From: Mycobacterium sp. E1747
GTDB taxonomy: Bacteria > Actinomycetota > Actinomycetes > Mycobacteriales > Mycobacteriaceae
Assembly (NCBI RefSeq): GCF_001667775.1
Contig: NZ_LZJI01000197.1
Location: 1 to 64,000, forward strand
Reading direction: 5' to 3'
DNA: 64,000 bases
The translations under genes were made by a program, and so were the position numbers. Below, piece after piece: positions 25,594-34,769 of this stretch (positions are counted from its first letter, which is position 1; each line of letters begins with the position of its first letter). The notes beneath the pieces are model-generated. The model saw only the letters and a list, made by a program, of their open reading frames with translations. It did not search any database and was not told the origin of the DNA.

Positions 25594-27135
25594 CTACCGG
25601 AAACCCACCATCTGGCTACCCCACGCGGCGCGGATCTTCCCGTCGACATCGTGCGCGACGGTGTCGCTCGCGTCGATGATGAGACAGGCGCGGTCGTCCT
25701 CCCGGTAGGGCCTCCAGTCCGGCTCGCCGGCCGGGCCCGTCGGCGTTGACCGCGCGGCGAAATTGATCCACCGGGTCCGCATTCGCTTGGAAACCGCCCT
25801 GGCGGTCTTGCTGCCGCCCAATTTCAGCGTGGGATCCTTCGGCGCCCCGAGATTGCCCCAGACATAAGGCAATTCGGTGGCGTGGGCGGCATTGACCAAC
25901 AGCAGCTTCAGTAACGGGGTCGCGTAATCGAACCGGTACAGGTAGACGGGCGCCACGTGGGAGTGCCCCTCGGCCAACCAAACCGACGGCATCCGGAACC
26001 CGACATCGGTGGCGATGCTCAAACTCCTTGCCCTGCGTCGCAACCGCGAATAGGCCGATCCGATCTGCTCGTCGGTGGGCAATTGCAGGTCCGGTTGTTC
26101 GGCCGCGATCTGGTCGAACATCGAGGTGATCGCCCCAGGCGTGATCGGCATCAGCCGCGAACGCATCAATCGGAAGAGCGCCGCCTCGTGCTTGTTGGTC
26201 CCGATGATCAAAGGCACCGGCAGCGAGCGGCCCTCCTGCACGCGCTTGACCGGGTAGTCGTCCAGCAAGTCGCCGTCGATGATCGGGACGAACGCCAGGA
26301 GGCCGGGATTACGCACGGGCACTTCGTCAAAGACTTCTTGGGACGCGGCAAGCAGCACGGCGGTAGGCACGTTGGGCAACCGGTCCGCGTCGACGTCAAG
26401 GCGGTCGAGGACGGTTTCGGCGACGCGCTCAGCTCTGCGCCGGTCGTATACCGATGTGGCCGGTGAACTCTGAGCGATCGCGCGGGCGAACAGTCCCTCG
26501 GCGGACGGGCTGGCGAGCAGGGTCGTCACGATCCCCGCGCCCGCGGATTCGCCGAACAGTGTCACGTTGCAGGGATCGCCGCCGAAAGCCGCGATGTTGT
26601 CGCGCACCCAGCTCAGTGCCGCCAGCACGTCGCGCAGCCCGACGTTGGAGTCGAACCGCCGCCGCGACGTGTTAAACGACGACAGGTCCAGGAAACCGAG
26701 CGCCCCGACCCGGTAGTTGAGCGTGACCACGATGACCTCGCCGCCGCCTGCCAGCCGGCGCCCGTCGTACAGCGCCTGGCTGCCCGATCCCAGGACGTAG
26801 GCGCCCCCGTGCAGCCACACCATCACGGGCTTTCGGTCACCCGGCTGCGTGTCGGACGACGCCCAGACGTTGAGCCGCAGACAGTCTTCGCCCTGCGGCG
26901 CGCCCAGGTCGAGCGGCATGTTGGGGAAGACCGGCTGCGGGCAGGCCGGCCCGTAGCGGGTGGCGTCGGCGACCTCGGTCCACCGCTGGGGGGGTTGCGG
27001 CGCCCGGAAGCGCAGGGCACCGACGGGCGGGGCGGCGTACCGGACACCCTTCCAGGAGCTGACGCGGCCGTCATCGGCGCCGCGGACGGGGCCGAAGGTG
27101 GTTTCGATCACCCGGGCACTGGTCGTAGTCGTCAT
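25594..27135 (-). CDS. type B carboxylesterase (para-nitrobenzyl esterase-like)
   Basis: A 513-residue carboxylesterase. The oxyanion-hole motif is WLHGGAYVLGSG (about 108-119), the nucleophile elbow is FGESAGAG with Ser197, and the His lies in NAAHATELPYVWGN. The N-terminal GVRYAAPPVGALRFRAP and EDCLRLNVWAS segments are textbook for the family. I recall the M. tuberculosis equivalents (Rv1104/Rv1105) as separate esterase fragments, whereas here the gene is whole. The dienelactone hydrolase gene lies 15 nt upstream in the same direction, so the two may be co-transcribed. Confidence 0.9.
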   Translation of the reverse strand: MTTTTSARVIETTFGPVRGADDGRVSSWKGVRYAAPPVGALRFRAPQPPQRWTEVADATRYGPACPQPVFPNMPLDLGAPQGEDCLRLNVWASSDTQPGDRKPVMVWLHGGAYVLGSGSQALYDGRRLAGGGEVIVVTLNYRVGALGFLDLSSFNTSRRRFDSNVGLRDVLAALSWVRDNIAAFGGDPCNVTLFGESAGAGIVTTLLASPSAEGLFARAIAQSSPATSVYDRRRAERVAETVLDRLDVDADRLPNVPTAVLLAASQEVFDEVPVRNPGLLAFVPIIDGDLLDDYPVKRVQEGRSLPVPLIIGTNKHEAALFRLMRSRLMPITPGAITSMFDQIAAEQPDLQLPTDEQIGSAYSRLRRRARSLSIATDVGFRMPSVWLAEGHSHVAPVYLYRFDYATPLLKLLLVNAAHATELPYVWGNLGAPKDPTLKLGGSKTARAVSKRMRTRWINFAARSTPTGPAGEPDWRPYREDDRACLIIDASDTVAHDVDGKIRAAWGSQMVGFR

Positions 27136-27150
27136 GCGTGTGGGGCTTTC

Positions 27151-27948
27151 CTAACCAAGGCGCTGGGTGAGGAACTCGACCACCCGCTTGCGGGCCTCGT
27201 ACGCCGGCTGGCCGTCGACTTCGCGGACCTCGTCGGTCAACACCGAGTGCGCCATCTTGCCGAAACCGCCCGCATTGCCCGGACTCGAGTCGATCTCGAT
27301 GACTTCGAACGCGTCACCGAGGCGCTCCTTGAGCACCGCGAACCGCTCGCGCGGCGCGGCGCGGTCCTCGCTGAACCGCAGACCCATCGCGCACAGGCCG
27401 TCGTTGGCGCAGCGATCGGCCACGGTGGCCAGTTCGGATTCGCTCAGGCCTGGGTCGCGGCGCCGCGCGCGCCCCAGCGGCAGCGGTACCGATGGCTGGG
27501 AAAGCACCGGGGCCAGGACGACGTCGTCGACCGCGACGGCCAGCGCGAAACCGCCCGTGAAGCATTGGCCGATCACGCCGACACCCTTGCCTGGGGTCGA
27601 CGCGTTGAGGTCACGGGCGAGCGCGCGTAGGAACATCGACACGGGCCGCTGCTTGTTCGTCGCGAAGGCCGCGAATTCCTTTGCCACGCACGCCCGGCTG
27701 ACCGCGGAAGCGATGTGGCCGACCGTCTTGGGTTTGCCAGGTTCGCCGAACAGCGACGGCATCGCGACGGTGAAGCCGTTGTCCACCAGGTGGTTGCCCA
27801 GGGCCAGCACGCCGGGATGGATCCCCGGGATCTCGGGAATCAGCACGACGCCTGGGCCGCTGCCTTTGCGGTAGACGTCATGGGTGTAGCCGCCACCGGT
27901 GAATGGCGCCACCGACCATCCGGACAGATCCGCTTGGGGTGCAGTCAC
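27151..27948 (-). CDS. dienelactone hydrolase family protein
   Basis: A 265-residue alpha/beta hydrolase from the GTG at 27948 (weak AAAGG upstream). The Cys nucleophile elbow is GVIGQCFTGGFALA. The N-terminal DVYRKGSGPGVVLIPEIPGI carries the conserved Glu that partners the Cys in this family. The C-terminal His is probably in GKMAHSVLTDE. Such enzymes hydrolyse dienelactones or other cyclic esters. It precedes the carboxylesterase gene on the same strand, a plausible two-hydrolase unit. Confidence 0.85.
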   Translation of the reverse strand: MTAPQADLSGWSVAPFTGGGYTHDVYRKGSGPGVVLIPEIPGIHPGVLALGNHLVDNGFTVAMPSLFGEPGKPKTVGHIASAVSRACVAKEFAAFATNKQRPVSMFLRALARDLNASTPGKGVGVIGQCFTGGFALAVAVDDVVLAPVLSQPSVPLPLGRARRRDPGLSESELATVADRCANDGLCAMGLRFSEDRAAPRERFAVLKERLGDAFEVIEIDSSPGNAGGFGKMAHSVLTDEVREVDGQPAYEARKRVVEFLTQRLG

Positions 27949-27961
27949 GCTCGGCCTTTCT

Positions 27962-28648
27962 TCAGCGCGCCGGTAACGGCGGTTGCGATTGCGTCGCCGA
28001 AGCCAGCGTACGGAATTGATCGGTGTCACCGGCGCCCGTTATCGCGATTTGGGTGGCCCCGGCCGGGCCGGAGAGCCGGGTGGTCCACACCGGCTCGGCG
28101 TCCGCCCCGCTTTGTCCGGCGCCGTTGTAGACCACCCAGGTGGTGCCGGCGACGTCGACCGTTCCGGTGGGATAGGCCGACGGGTGGATCGAGCCCACCA
28201 GTTTGTCCTCGTCGGCGTTGCTCTGCGTCAGGCTCAGATACATCCCGGCCGGGCTGATGTAGCCGACGACCGAGGTGGCCGCGTTCACCCGCTGACCGGT
28301 CGAGGGGTCGAGGCGGCCGCCTTGGATCCCGCCCCGGCCGCCGGAGTTGGCCTGCCAGCCGGTGGGCAGCTTGGGCAGCCGGATCGGGAAGCCCAGGGTC
28401 GCGGCGTCGGCCCGCAGCGCCCCGGCCGCGTCGTAGGACGGGACCGCGCCCTGGTGACTGCCGGGCTGGAACGAGCACATGCCCACCAGGCCGGCCAGCA
28501 GGATGCAGCCCAGCACCAACGGCATCAGCGACCAGAACATGTCGCGACCGTCCTGCAGCAACCGCGGTTTGGCCGGCCTGGCGGCAGGTCCGGCCGCCGG
28601 GGCCGGCTCGCCGGCTACCTCGGCATTCAGCGGCGGCTCTTCGGTCAT
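27962..28648 (-). CDS. DUF4245-type membrane-anchored protein (Rv1100-like)
   Basis: A 228-residue protein from the ATG at 28648. An Ala/Pro-rich N-terminal cytosolic segment of about 35 residues leads to one membrane helix ([21 protein letters not shown]) and an extracytoplasmic domain of about 170 residues, with [18 protein letters not shown] and [20 protein letters not shown] directly abuts the ATG, too close for normal initiation, and no nearby in-frame alternative exists, so the mRNA may be leaderless. Diverges from glpX over 55 bp. Function unknown. Confidence 0.78.
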   Translation of the reverse strand: MTEEPPLNAEVAGEPAPAAGPAARPAKPRLLQDGRDMFWSLMPLVLGCILLAGLVGMCSFQPGSHQGAVPSYDAAGALRADAATLGFPIRLPKLPTGWQANSGGRGGIQGGRLDPSTGQRVNAATSVVGYISPAGMYLSLTQSNADEDKLVGSIHPSAYPTGTVDVAGTTWVVYNGAGQSGADAEPVWTTRLSGPAGATQIAITGAGDTDQFRTLASATQSQPPLPAR

Positions 28649-28703
28649 CCTCCGAGTATCCCAGTTCCGGCAGACCGATCCGCTTCTGGGACAATCACCA
28701 ACC

Positions 28704-29756
28704 ATGACAATTGAGCGCGACCGCCCGGCCGGGCGGCCACGTCGTGAAGCCCCGGACCGCAACCTGGCATTGGAACTGGTGCGTGTCACCGAGGCCGGGG
28801 CCATGGCTGCGGGCCGCTGGGTGGGCCGCGGTGACAAAGAGGGCGGCGATGGCGCGGCCGTGGACGCCATGCGTGAGCTGGTCAACACGGTGTCGATGCG
28901 CGGCGTGGTGGTCATCGGCGAGGGCGAGAAGGACCACGCGCCGATGCTCTACAACGGCGAGGAGGTCGGCAACGGCGACGGGCCCGACTGCGACTTCGCC
29001 GTCGACCCGATCGACGGCACCACCCTGATGAGCAAGGGCATGCCCAACGCCATTTCGGTGCTCGCGGTGGCCGACCGTGGCGCGATGTTCGACCCGTCGG
29101 CGGTGTTCTACATGAACAAGATCGCCGTCGGGCCGGAGGCCGCCAACGTGCTCGACATCACCGCGCCGATCGCCGAGAACATCAAGGCTGTCGCCAAGGT
29201 GAAGGCGCTGTCGGTGCGGGACATGACCGTGTGCATCCTGGACCGGCCGCGGCACGCGCAGCTGATCGAAGATGTCCGGCTGACCGGCGCCCGCATTCGG
29301 CTCATCACCGACGGCGATGTCGCGGGCGCGATTTCGGCCTGCCGCCCGAACTCGGGCACCGACATGCTGGCCGGGATCGGCGGCACGCCGGAAGGCATCA
29401 TTGCCGCCGCCGCGATCCGGTGCATGGGCGGTGCCATCCAGGCGCAGCTGGCACCGAAGGACGACGACGAACGCCAGAAAGCGATCAGCGCCGGCCACGA
29501 CGTCGACCGGGTGCTGACCACCGAGGATTTGGTGTCCGGCGAGAACGTCTTCTTCTGCGCCACCGGCGTCACCAACGGCGACCTGCTCAAGGGCGTGCAG
29601 TACTACCCCGGCGGCTGCACCACGCAGTCGATCGTGATGCGGTCGAAGTCGGGCACCGTGCGCATGATCGAGGCCTACCACCGGCTCTCAAAACTCAACG
29701 AGTACTCCGCCATCGACTTCACCGGCGACAGCACTGCCGCCTATCCCCTGCCCTAG
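28704..29756 (+). CDS. glpX: fructose-1,6-bisphosphatase class II (GlpX)
   Basis: A 350-residue cytosolic phosphatase that produces fructose-6-phosphate in gluconeogenesis, essential for growth of mycobacteria on lipids. The ATG at 28704 leads into [20 protein letters not shown]. Metal-site motifs [11 protein letters not shown] and [16 protein letters not shown], and the segment [20 protein letters not shown], are all present. Fumarase follows 37 nt downstream on the same strand. The 55-bp divergent spacer from the DUF4245 gene must hold both promoters. Confidence 0.95.
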   Translation: MTIERDRPAGRPRREAPDRNLALELVRVTEAGAMAAGRWVGRGDKEGGDGAAVDAMRELVNTVSMRGVVVIGEGEKDHAPMLYNGEEVGNGDGPDCDFAVDPIDGTTLMSKGMPNAISVLAVADRGAMFDPSAVFYMNKIAVGPEAANVLDITAPIAENIKAVAKVKALSVRDMTVCILDRPRHAQLIEDVRLTGARIRLITDGDVAGAISACRPNSGTDMLAGIGGTPEGIIAAAAIRCMGGAIQAQLAPKDDDERQKAISAGHDVDRVLTTEDLVSGENVFFCATGVTNGDLLKGVQYYPGGCTTQSIVMRSKSGTVRMIEAYHRLSKLNEYSAIDFTGDSTAAYPLP

Positions 29757-29793
29757 ACCGAGAACCACGCCTTAAAGACAAGGACTGCTACCT

Positions 29794-31206
29794 ATGGCCG
29801 ATAGCGCCACCGATACCGAATACCGCATCGAGCACGACACCATGGGCGAGGTCCGGGTGCCCGCAAAGGCGTTGTGGCGCGCGCAAACCCAGCGTGCCGT
29901 GGAGAACTTCCCCATTTCGGGCCGGGGCCTGGAGCGCACCCAGATCCGCGCGCTGGGCCTGCTGAAGGGCGCCTGCGCGCAGGTGAACAAAGACCTGGGG
30001 CTGCTGGCACCGGAGAAGGCGGACGCCATCATCGCCGCGGCGGCGGAAATCGCCGACGGACAGCACGACGACCAGTTCCCCATCGACGTCTTCCAGACCG
30101 GTTCGGGCACCAGCTCCAACATGAACACCAACGAGGTGATCGCGAGCATCGCCGCCGCCAACGGTGTCACGGTGCACCCCAACGACGACGTCAACATGTC
30201 GCAGTCGTCCAACGACACCTTCCCAACCGCCACCCACATTGCGGCGACCGAGGCCGCGGTGCGCCACCTGATCCCGGCGCTCGAGGTGCTGCACGAAGCG
30301 CTGGAGAGCAAGGCCCGCGAGTGGCAGACGGTGGTCAAGTCGGGCCGCACGCACCTGATGGACGCCGTCCCGGTGACGCTCGGCCAGGAGTTCAGCGGGT
30401 ACGCCCGCCAGATCGAGGCGGGCATCGAGCGGGTGCGCGCCACGCTGCCGCGGCTGGGTGAGCTGGCGATCGGCGGCACGGCGGTCGGTACCGGCCTCAA
30501 CGCCCCCGACGGCTTCGGCGCCAGGGTGGTCGAGACGTTGATCGCCTCCACCGGGCTGGGCGAGTTGCGCACGGCCAGCAACTCTTTCGAGGCGCAGGCG
30601 GCGCGCGACGGCCTGGTCGAGGCTTCCGGCGCGCTGCGCACCATCGCGGTGTCCTTGACCAAGATCGCCAACGACATCCGCTGGATGGGCTCGGGCCCAC
30701 TGACCGGCCTGGCCGAGATCCAGCTGCCCGACCTGCAGCCGGGTAGCTCGATCATGCCGGGCAAGGTCAATCCCGTTCTGCCCGAAGCAGTTACGCAGGT
30801 GGCCGCGCAGGTCATCGGCAACGACGCCGCGGTCGCCGTTGGCGGCTTGTCGGGCGCCTTCGAGCTCAACGTCTACATCCCGATGATGGCCCGCAATATC
30901 TTGGAGTCATTCAAGCTGCTGACGAACGTGTCCAGACTGTTCGCGGAGCGCTGCATCGTCGGGCTCAAGGCCAACGTCGACCACCTGCGGGAGTTGGCCG
31001 AGTCGTCGCCGTCGATCGTGACACCGTTGAACTCGGCGATCGGCTACGAGGAGGCGGCCGCGGTGGCCAAGCAGGCCCTCAAGGAACGCAAGACGATCCG
31101 TCAGACCGTGATCGACCGGGGGCTAATCGGCGACAAGCTGTCGGAAGAAGAACTGGACCGCCGCCTCGACGTCTTGGCGATGGCCAAGGTCAAGCCGGCG
31201 AAGTAG
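29794..31206 (+). CDS. fum: fumarate hydratase class II
   Basis: A 470-residue tetrameric fumarase of the TCA cycle. The active-site signature [12 protein letters not shown] lies near residue 320, with the flexible SS loop serine. Other family blocks are [30 protein letters not shown] and [18 protein letters not shown]. The ATG follows an AAGGACTGCTACCT leader carrying AAGGA. It is co-oriented with glpX upstream and with the Pro/Gly-rich protein 15 nt downstream, so a three-gene unit is likely. Confidence 0.96.
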   Translation: MADSATDTEYRIEHDTMGEVRVPAKALWRAQTQRAVENFPISGRGLERTQIRALGLLKGACAQVNKDLGLLAPEKADAIIAAAAEIADGQHDDQFPIDVFQTGSGTSSNMNTNEVIASIAAANGVTVHPNDDVNMSQSSNDTFPTATHIAATEAAVRHLIPALEVLHEALESKAREWQTVVKSGRTHLMDAVPVTLGQEFSGYARQIEAGIERVRATLPRLGELAIGGTAVGTGLNAPDGFGARVVETLIASTGLGELRTASNSFEAQAARDGLVEASGALRTIAVSLTKIANDIRWMGSGPLTGLAEIQLPDLQPGSSIMPGKVNPVLPEAVTQVAAQVIGNDAAVAVGGLSGAFELNVYIPMMARNILESFKLLTNVSRLFAERCIVGLKANVDHLRELAESSPSIVTPLNSAIGYEEAAAVAKQALKERKTIRQTVIDRGLIGDKLSEEELDRRLDVLAMAKVKPAK

Positions 31207-31221
31207 GCGGGTGTTGTAGCG

Positions 31222-32163
31222 ATGACGGCTCCCCCCGGCGGCCCCTACGGTCAGGGGCCCTACGGAAACCCCTATGGGCAGCAGCCCTATTGGGGCGGTC
31301 CGCCGCAGGGCGGTCCGCAGCCGGGCGGTCCGCAGCCGGGCGGTCCGCAGCCGTATCCGCCGACTGGCCCCTACCAGTACCCGCCTCAGGGGTATCCGCA
31401 ACCGGGACAGCCCTTCCCGCCCGGGCCTTATCCGCCGGGGCCGCCGCCGCGCGGACCCGGCTCGAAGCTGCCCTGGCTGATCATCGGTGGCCTCGTCATC
31501 CTGGCCGTCATCGCATTGGTGGCGACCCTGATCGTGATGCGCGGCGGCAGCCACGGCAAGTCCCCGACCGCCGCGCCCTCGACGTCCACCAGCACCAGCA
31601 GCCAACCGAGGGGCCAGCAGACCGCCACCGATTGCACCCCGAACGTGTCCGGCGGTGAGATTCCGCGAACCGACTCGATCGCCGCGGGCAAGCTCTCGTT
31701 CCCGGCCAGCTCGGTGCCACCCAACTGGACGGTGTTCTCTGACGACCAGAACCCGAACCTGATCGGCGCCGTCGGCGTCGCCCAGGAAGTGCCCGGGGCC
31801 AGCCAGTGGATGATGACGGCCGAGGTCGGCGTCACCAACTTCGTCACCAGCATGGACCTCACCGCGCAGGCGTCGAAGTTGTTGCAGTGCATCGCCAACG
31901 GCCCCGGCTACGCGAACGCGCAACCCACTCTCGGTCCGGCGAAGTCCTCGTCGATCACCGTTGACGGAACCAAGGCCGCCCGCGTGGACGCCGACGTCAC
32001 GATCGCCGACACCAGCCGCAACGTCAAGGGCGACTCCGTCACCGTGATCACCGTCGACACCAAGCCGGTCACCGCCTTCATCGGCAGCACCCCGATTGGT
32101 GACGCAGCGTCGGCGGGCATCATGGCCAAGATCATCGCCGCGCTCAAGGTCAACAAGTCCTGA
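31222..32163 (+). CDS. Pro/Gly/Gln-rich membrane-anchored protein (Rv1097c-like)
   Basis: A 313-residue protein. Residues 1-85 are a cytosolic Pro/Gly/Gln/Tyr-rich segment with tandem GGPQP repeats; one membrane helix follows (LPWLIIGGLVILAVIALVATLIVM); then a Ser/Thr linker (SPTAAPSTSTSTSSQ) and an extracytoplasmic domain of about 180 residues with two Cys that could pair (TDCTPNV and LLQCIANG). The layout is common among mycobacterial proteins that locate at growth poles or serve as substrates of surface kinases, but I cannot assign a role. Confidence 0.78.
   Translation: MTAPPGGPYGQGPYGNPYGQQPYWGGPPQGGPQPGGPQPGGPQPYPPTGPYQYPPQGYPQPGQPFPPGPYPPGPPPRGPGSKLPWLIIGGLVILAVIALVATLIVMRGGSHGKSPTAAPSTSTSTSSQPRGQQTATDCTPNVSGGEIPRTDSIAAGKLSFPASSVPPNWTVFSDDQNPNLIGAVGVAQEVPGASQWMMTAEVGVTNFVTSMDLTAQASKLLQCIANGPGYANAQPTLGPAKSSSITVDGTKAARVDADVTIADTSRNVKGDSVTVITVDTKPVTAFIGSTPIGDAASAGIMAKIIAALKVNKS
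31309..31353 (+). repeat. three 15-bp coding tandem repeats
   Basis: GGCGGTCCGCAGCCG occurs three times without interruption at 31309-31323, 31324-31338 and 31339-31353, encoding GGPQP each time within the disordered N terminus of the membrane-anchored protein. Perfect copies suggest recent expansion and likely length variation between strains. Confidence 0.85.
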
Positions 32164-32179
32164 CGCGGCTTCCCGGGTC

Positions 32180-33751
32180 CTAGCTCGACGCGGGCGCCGA
32201 GACCTGGGTGGCTTCCGAGCGTCCCCGCAGGACGGTGGAATAGCACTGGGCCCAATGCGTCTGCTCGGCTTCCCCGGCCCGCTCGATTGCCCCTGCCGCG
32301 CACAGGATCCGCCGATCGGCGGTCTTGGCGAGATCGGCCAACCGCGCGGCCTCGTTGACCGCATCGCCGATCACCGTGTACTCGTACCGGTTCTCGGCGC
32401 CGATGTTGCCGGCAAAGACACGGCCCGCCGACACACCGATGCCGAAATCGACCGGCAGGCGGCGCAATTGGGCCCCCAGGGCGCGAGCGGTCGCCAGGGC
32501 GGCCGACGCCGGCTCGCTGCTGGGCAACGGCACTCCGAAGACGGCCAACGCGGCGTCGCCGACGAATTTGTTGATCAGCCCTTGGTGTTCGTCCACGGCG
32601 TGCACGACGATCCGGAAGAAGTCATTGAGGATCTCGGCGACCTCTTGGGGCGGGCGGCTTTCGGCCAGCTGCGTCGAACCCACCAAGTCGATGTAGAGGA
32701 CCGCCGCCTCGACCACGTCTCCCGACAGCGAGGCGCCCTCGCTGATGGCGCGCTGGGCGACGTCCGCCCCGACGTGGCGCCCGAACAGGTCGCGCAGCCG
32801 GTCGCGCTCGGCCAGCCCGGCCACCATCCGATTGAAACCCGTTTGCAGCCGCCCGATCTGGGACCGTTCGTAGGCCCCGACGTAGGTTCCGATGCGACCG
32901 TGCTCGACCTCCGCCATCGCGTCGACGACCTCGCCGAGCGGATCGGAGATGGATCGCGAGGTCAAGAGCATGGTAGGCAGCCCCAGCACCAGCGCCGCCA
33001 GCGAGACCACCAGGATCGGGACGTCCAGCGACGTCGACTTCTCAATCAGCCAGCCGTACGAGCGCAGGACGACCAGCGTCGCGATCACCCCGATCGGGAA
33101 GGCGCTGCACAGAAACCACAGCAGGACCAGCCGGGCGTACACGCCCGGCACGGCCATCCGCGGCTCGCAGCCCAGCGTGGCGGCGCGCATGATCGGCTGC
33201 AGGACACGCTGCGCCAGCAGCATCGCCGTGCCGCCGGCGGCCAACCCGCCGAGCAGCACCCCGAGGAAGATCGGCAGCAACAGCTGCGCGCCGTCGCCCA
33301 GGTTCAGCAACATGAAGATGCCGCCCGTCACCGCCCAGGCCCCGAACAGGGTCGCCGACTGCCGCCCCGGCAGCTTCATCGCGGCTTCCCGCTGCGCCTG
33401 GTCGGGTTCGGCGCCCGCGGCATACCAGCGCAGCGTCGGGATCGCGCTCAGCATCCCGGCCACTGCGACGCCGGTGATGCCCAACAGGACGAGCACCACG
33501 ACCGCCACCGTGTTGGTTTGCGCAAAGTCGGAGTTGGCGCCGATGGACGTGTGGCCCCGCAGCGGGATCAAGATGGCGGCCGCCTCGACGACGGCCAGGA
33601 CGTAGGACAGGGCGAGGTATGCCCCGTATTCAATCGCCAATCCGCGGACGGACTTTCGCTGCCCCGCCGCCGCTCCGGGACGTCGACCATTCCGGAGCCA
33701 GGTGGCCGCCCGCGCCCCAACGCTGGTGCTAGGCACCGTTGTTCGGGCCAC
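32180..33751 (-). CDS. adenylate cyclase with six membrane helices and HAMP domain (Rv3645/Rv1318c-type)
   Basis: A 523-residue class III cyclase. Six membrane helices occupy about residues 38-275, then a HAMP segment (SRSISDPLGEVVDAMAEVEHG) and the catalytic domain. Catalytic residues visible are Asp in YIDLVGST and in KFVGDAALAVFG, the Lys of NKFVGD, and the Asn/Arg pair in GDAVNEAARL. The second purine-selecting position appears to be Thr (EYTVIGDAVN), as I recall for the Rv3645 group. The GTG start lies 23 nt inside the upstream deacetylase gene, so the two are translationally linked. M. tuberculosis lacks a cyclase at this position. Confidence 0.88.
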   Translation of the reverse strand: MARTTVPSTSVGARAATWLRNGRRPGAAAGQRKSVRGLAIEYGAYLALSYVLAVVEAAAILIPLRGHTSIGANSDFAQTNTVAVVVLVLLGITGVAVAGMLSAIPTLRWYAAGAEPDQAQREAAMKLPGRQSATLFGAWAVTGGIFMLLNLGDGAQLLLPIFLGVLLGGLAAGGTAMLLAQRVLQPIMRAATLGCEPRMAVPGVYARLVLLWFLCSAFPIGVIATLVVLRSYGWLIEKSTSLDVPILVVSLAALVLGLPTMLLTSRSISDPLGEVVDAMAEVEHGRIGTYVGAYERSQIGRLQTGFNRMVAGLAERDRLRDLFGRHVGADVAQRAISEGASLSGDVVEAAVLYIDLVGSTQLAESRPPQEVAEILNDFFRIVVHAVDEHQGLINKFVGDAALAVFGVPLPSSEPASAALATARALGAQLRRLPVDFGIGVSAGRVFAGNIGAENRYEYTVIGDAVNEAARLADLAKTADRRILCAAGAIERAGEAEQTHWAQCYSTVLRGRSEATQVSAPASS

Positions 33752-34604
33752 CCGAGTTCTGGCCCGGGATGTCGGTGATCGGGAAGTTGGGCATCGGCTT
33801 GGGCGACGGCGTGTTCGGCAGGGTGGGAATGTCGCTCGCTGGGATGTCGTGCAGCTCGTTGACGGGTGGCCCGTTCTCGCGGCTGCCGTAGCTGCTCCCG
33901 GGCGCCCGCGTGCCGAGCAGTTCGCTGACCGTCACCATCCGGTAGCCGTTGGCCTTGAGCACCGGGAGGAACTGGTAGACCAAGTCGACGGTGCTCGAGT
34001 AGGTGTTGTGGAACAACACCACCGAACCCGGCTTGATGTACGTCATCAGCATGTAGCGCGTCGCCGCCGTGTTCGAGTCGTTGGCCCAATCGAAAGGGAT
34101 TACGTCCCAAAGGATTTCCGCGAGGCCAAACTTTGCCGCGGTCTGCCGGACGGCATCGGTGGACAGCCCACCCGCGGGGCGATACAACGTCGGCGTCCGC
34201 CCCGTCGCGGCGGTGATCGCGTCGTTGGCCTTGGCGAATTGGGGGGCGATGTCTTCCGGTGGAATTGTCGCCATGTTGGGGTGTTCCCACGTGTGGCTGC
34301 CGATTTCCATGCCCGCGTCGGCGATCCGCTTGGCGCCCGCCGGGTTGGCGGCGACCTTGTTACCGATCAGGAAGAAGGTCGCCTTCGCGTCGTTGTCCTT
34401 GAGGATCTGCAGCAGTCGCTCGTCGAACGGCCCAGGCCCATCGTCGAACGTCAGCGCGACGCACTTGACCACCGAGCAGCTGAGGTTGTCGGCGCGGGTC
34501 ACGTGACCGGTGAGCCCGCCGATCACCAGCACCGCGACGGCCGCGACGACACCGACCACCATGCGCCCATAGCGCCAGGCCTGGCTGTCGGGTCGTTTCG
34601 GCAC
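33729..34604 (-). CDS. polysaccharide deacetylase (NodB/CE4 family), Rv1096-like
   Basis: A 291-residue envelope enzyme. An N-terminal membrane helix (MVVGVVAAVAVLVIGGLTGHV, cited in part) exports or anchors it. The CE4 motifs are TFDDGP (Asp54/Asp55), SHTWEHPN (His104/His108 metal ligands), RPAGG in place of the usual RPPxG, WDVIPFDW and LFHNTYS. The C-terminal 60 residues are Pro/Asn-rich. Such proteins remove N-acetyl groups from peptidoglycan and raise lysozyme resistance. The gene lies upstream of, and overlaps, the HAMP cyclase. Confidence 0.9.
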   Translation of the reverse strand: MPKRPDSQAWRYGRMVVGVVAAVAVLVIGGLTGHVTRADNLSCSVVKCVALTFDDGPGPFDERLLQILKDNDAKATFFLIGNKVAANPAGAKRIADAGMEIGSHTWEHPNMATIPPEDIAPQFAKANDAITAATGRTPTLYRPAGGLSTDAVRQTAAKFGLAEILWDVIPFDWANDSNTAATRYMLMTYIKPGSVVLFHNTYSSTVDLVYQFLPVLKANGYRMVTVSELLGTRAPGSSYGSRENGPPVNELHDIPASDIPTLPNTPSPKPMPNFPITDIPGQNSGGPNNGA

Positions 34605-34769
34605 CGTCGAAGTTTACCTGCCGGTGGTTTTGCGACCGGGGCGTCGAGCGGGGGTCGAGGGTGCGCGCACGGCGTTGAGTGTGCGCTCAGGGTCGGGCTC
34701 GGCGCGGTTTCCCGCCCTGGCCGCACACTAAAAGCCCTGGATACGCATCCGATCCACCTCGAGGCGCTC
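34605..34769. other. intergenic region with GTGTGCG/GTGCG-type motifs
   Basis: This 165-bp gap between phoH2 and the deacetylase gene has no credible reading frame. It holds several G-rich segments built around GTGCGC or GTGTGCG (for example GAGTGTGCGCTCAGGG near 34676) and GGCCGCACACT on the opposite sense. A very similar segment, GGGTGCGTTCAGGG, occurs in the fadA3 downstream gap near 55501, so this may be part of a dispersed mycobacterial intergenic family. Confidence 0.5.

Noticed and set aside
28649..28703. Riboswitch upstream of glpX or the DUF4245 gene
   Set aside because: The divergent gap is only 55 bp, too short for a known riboswitch plus promoters.
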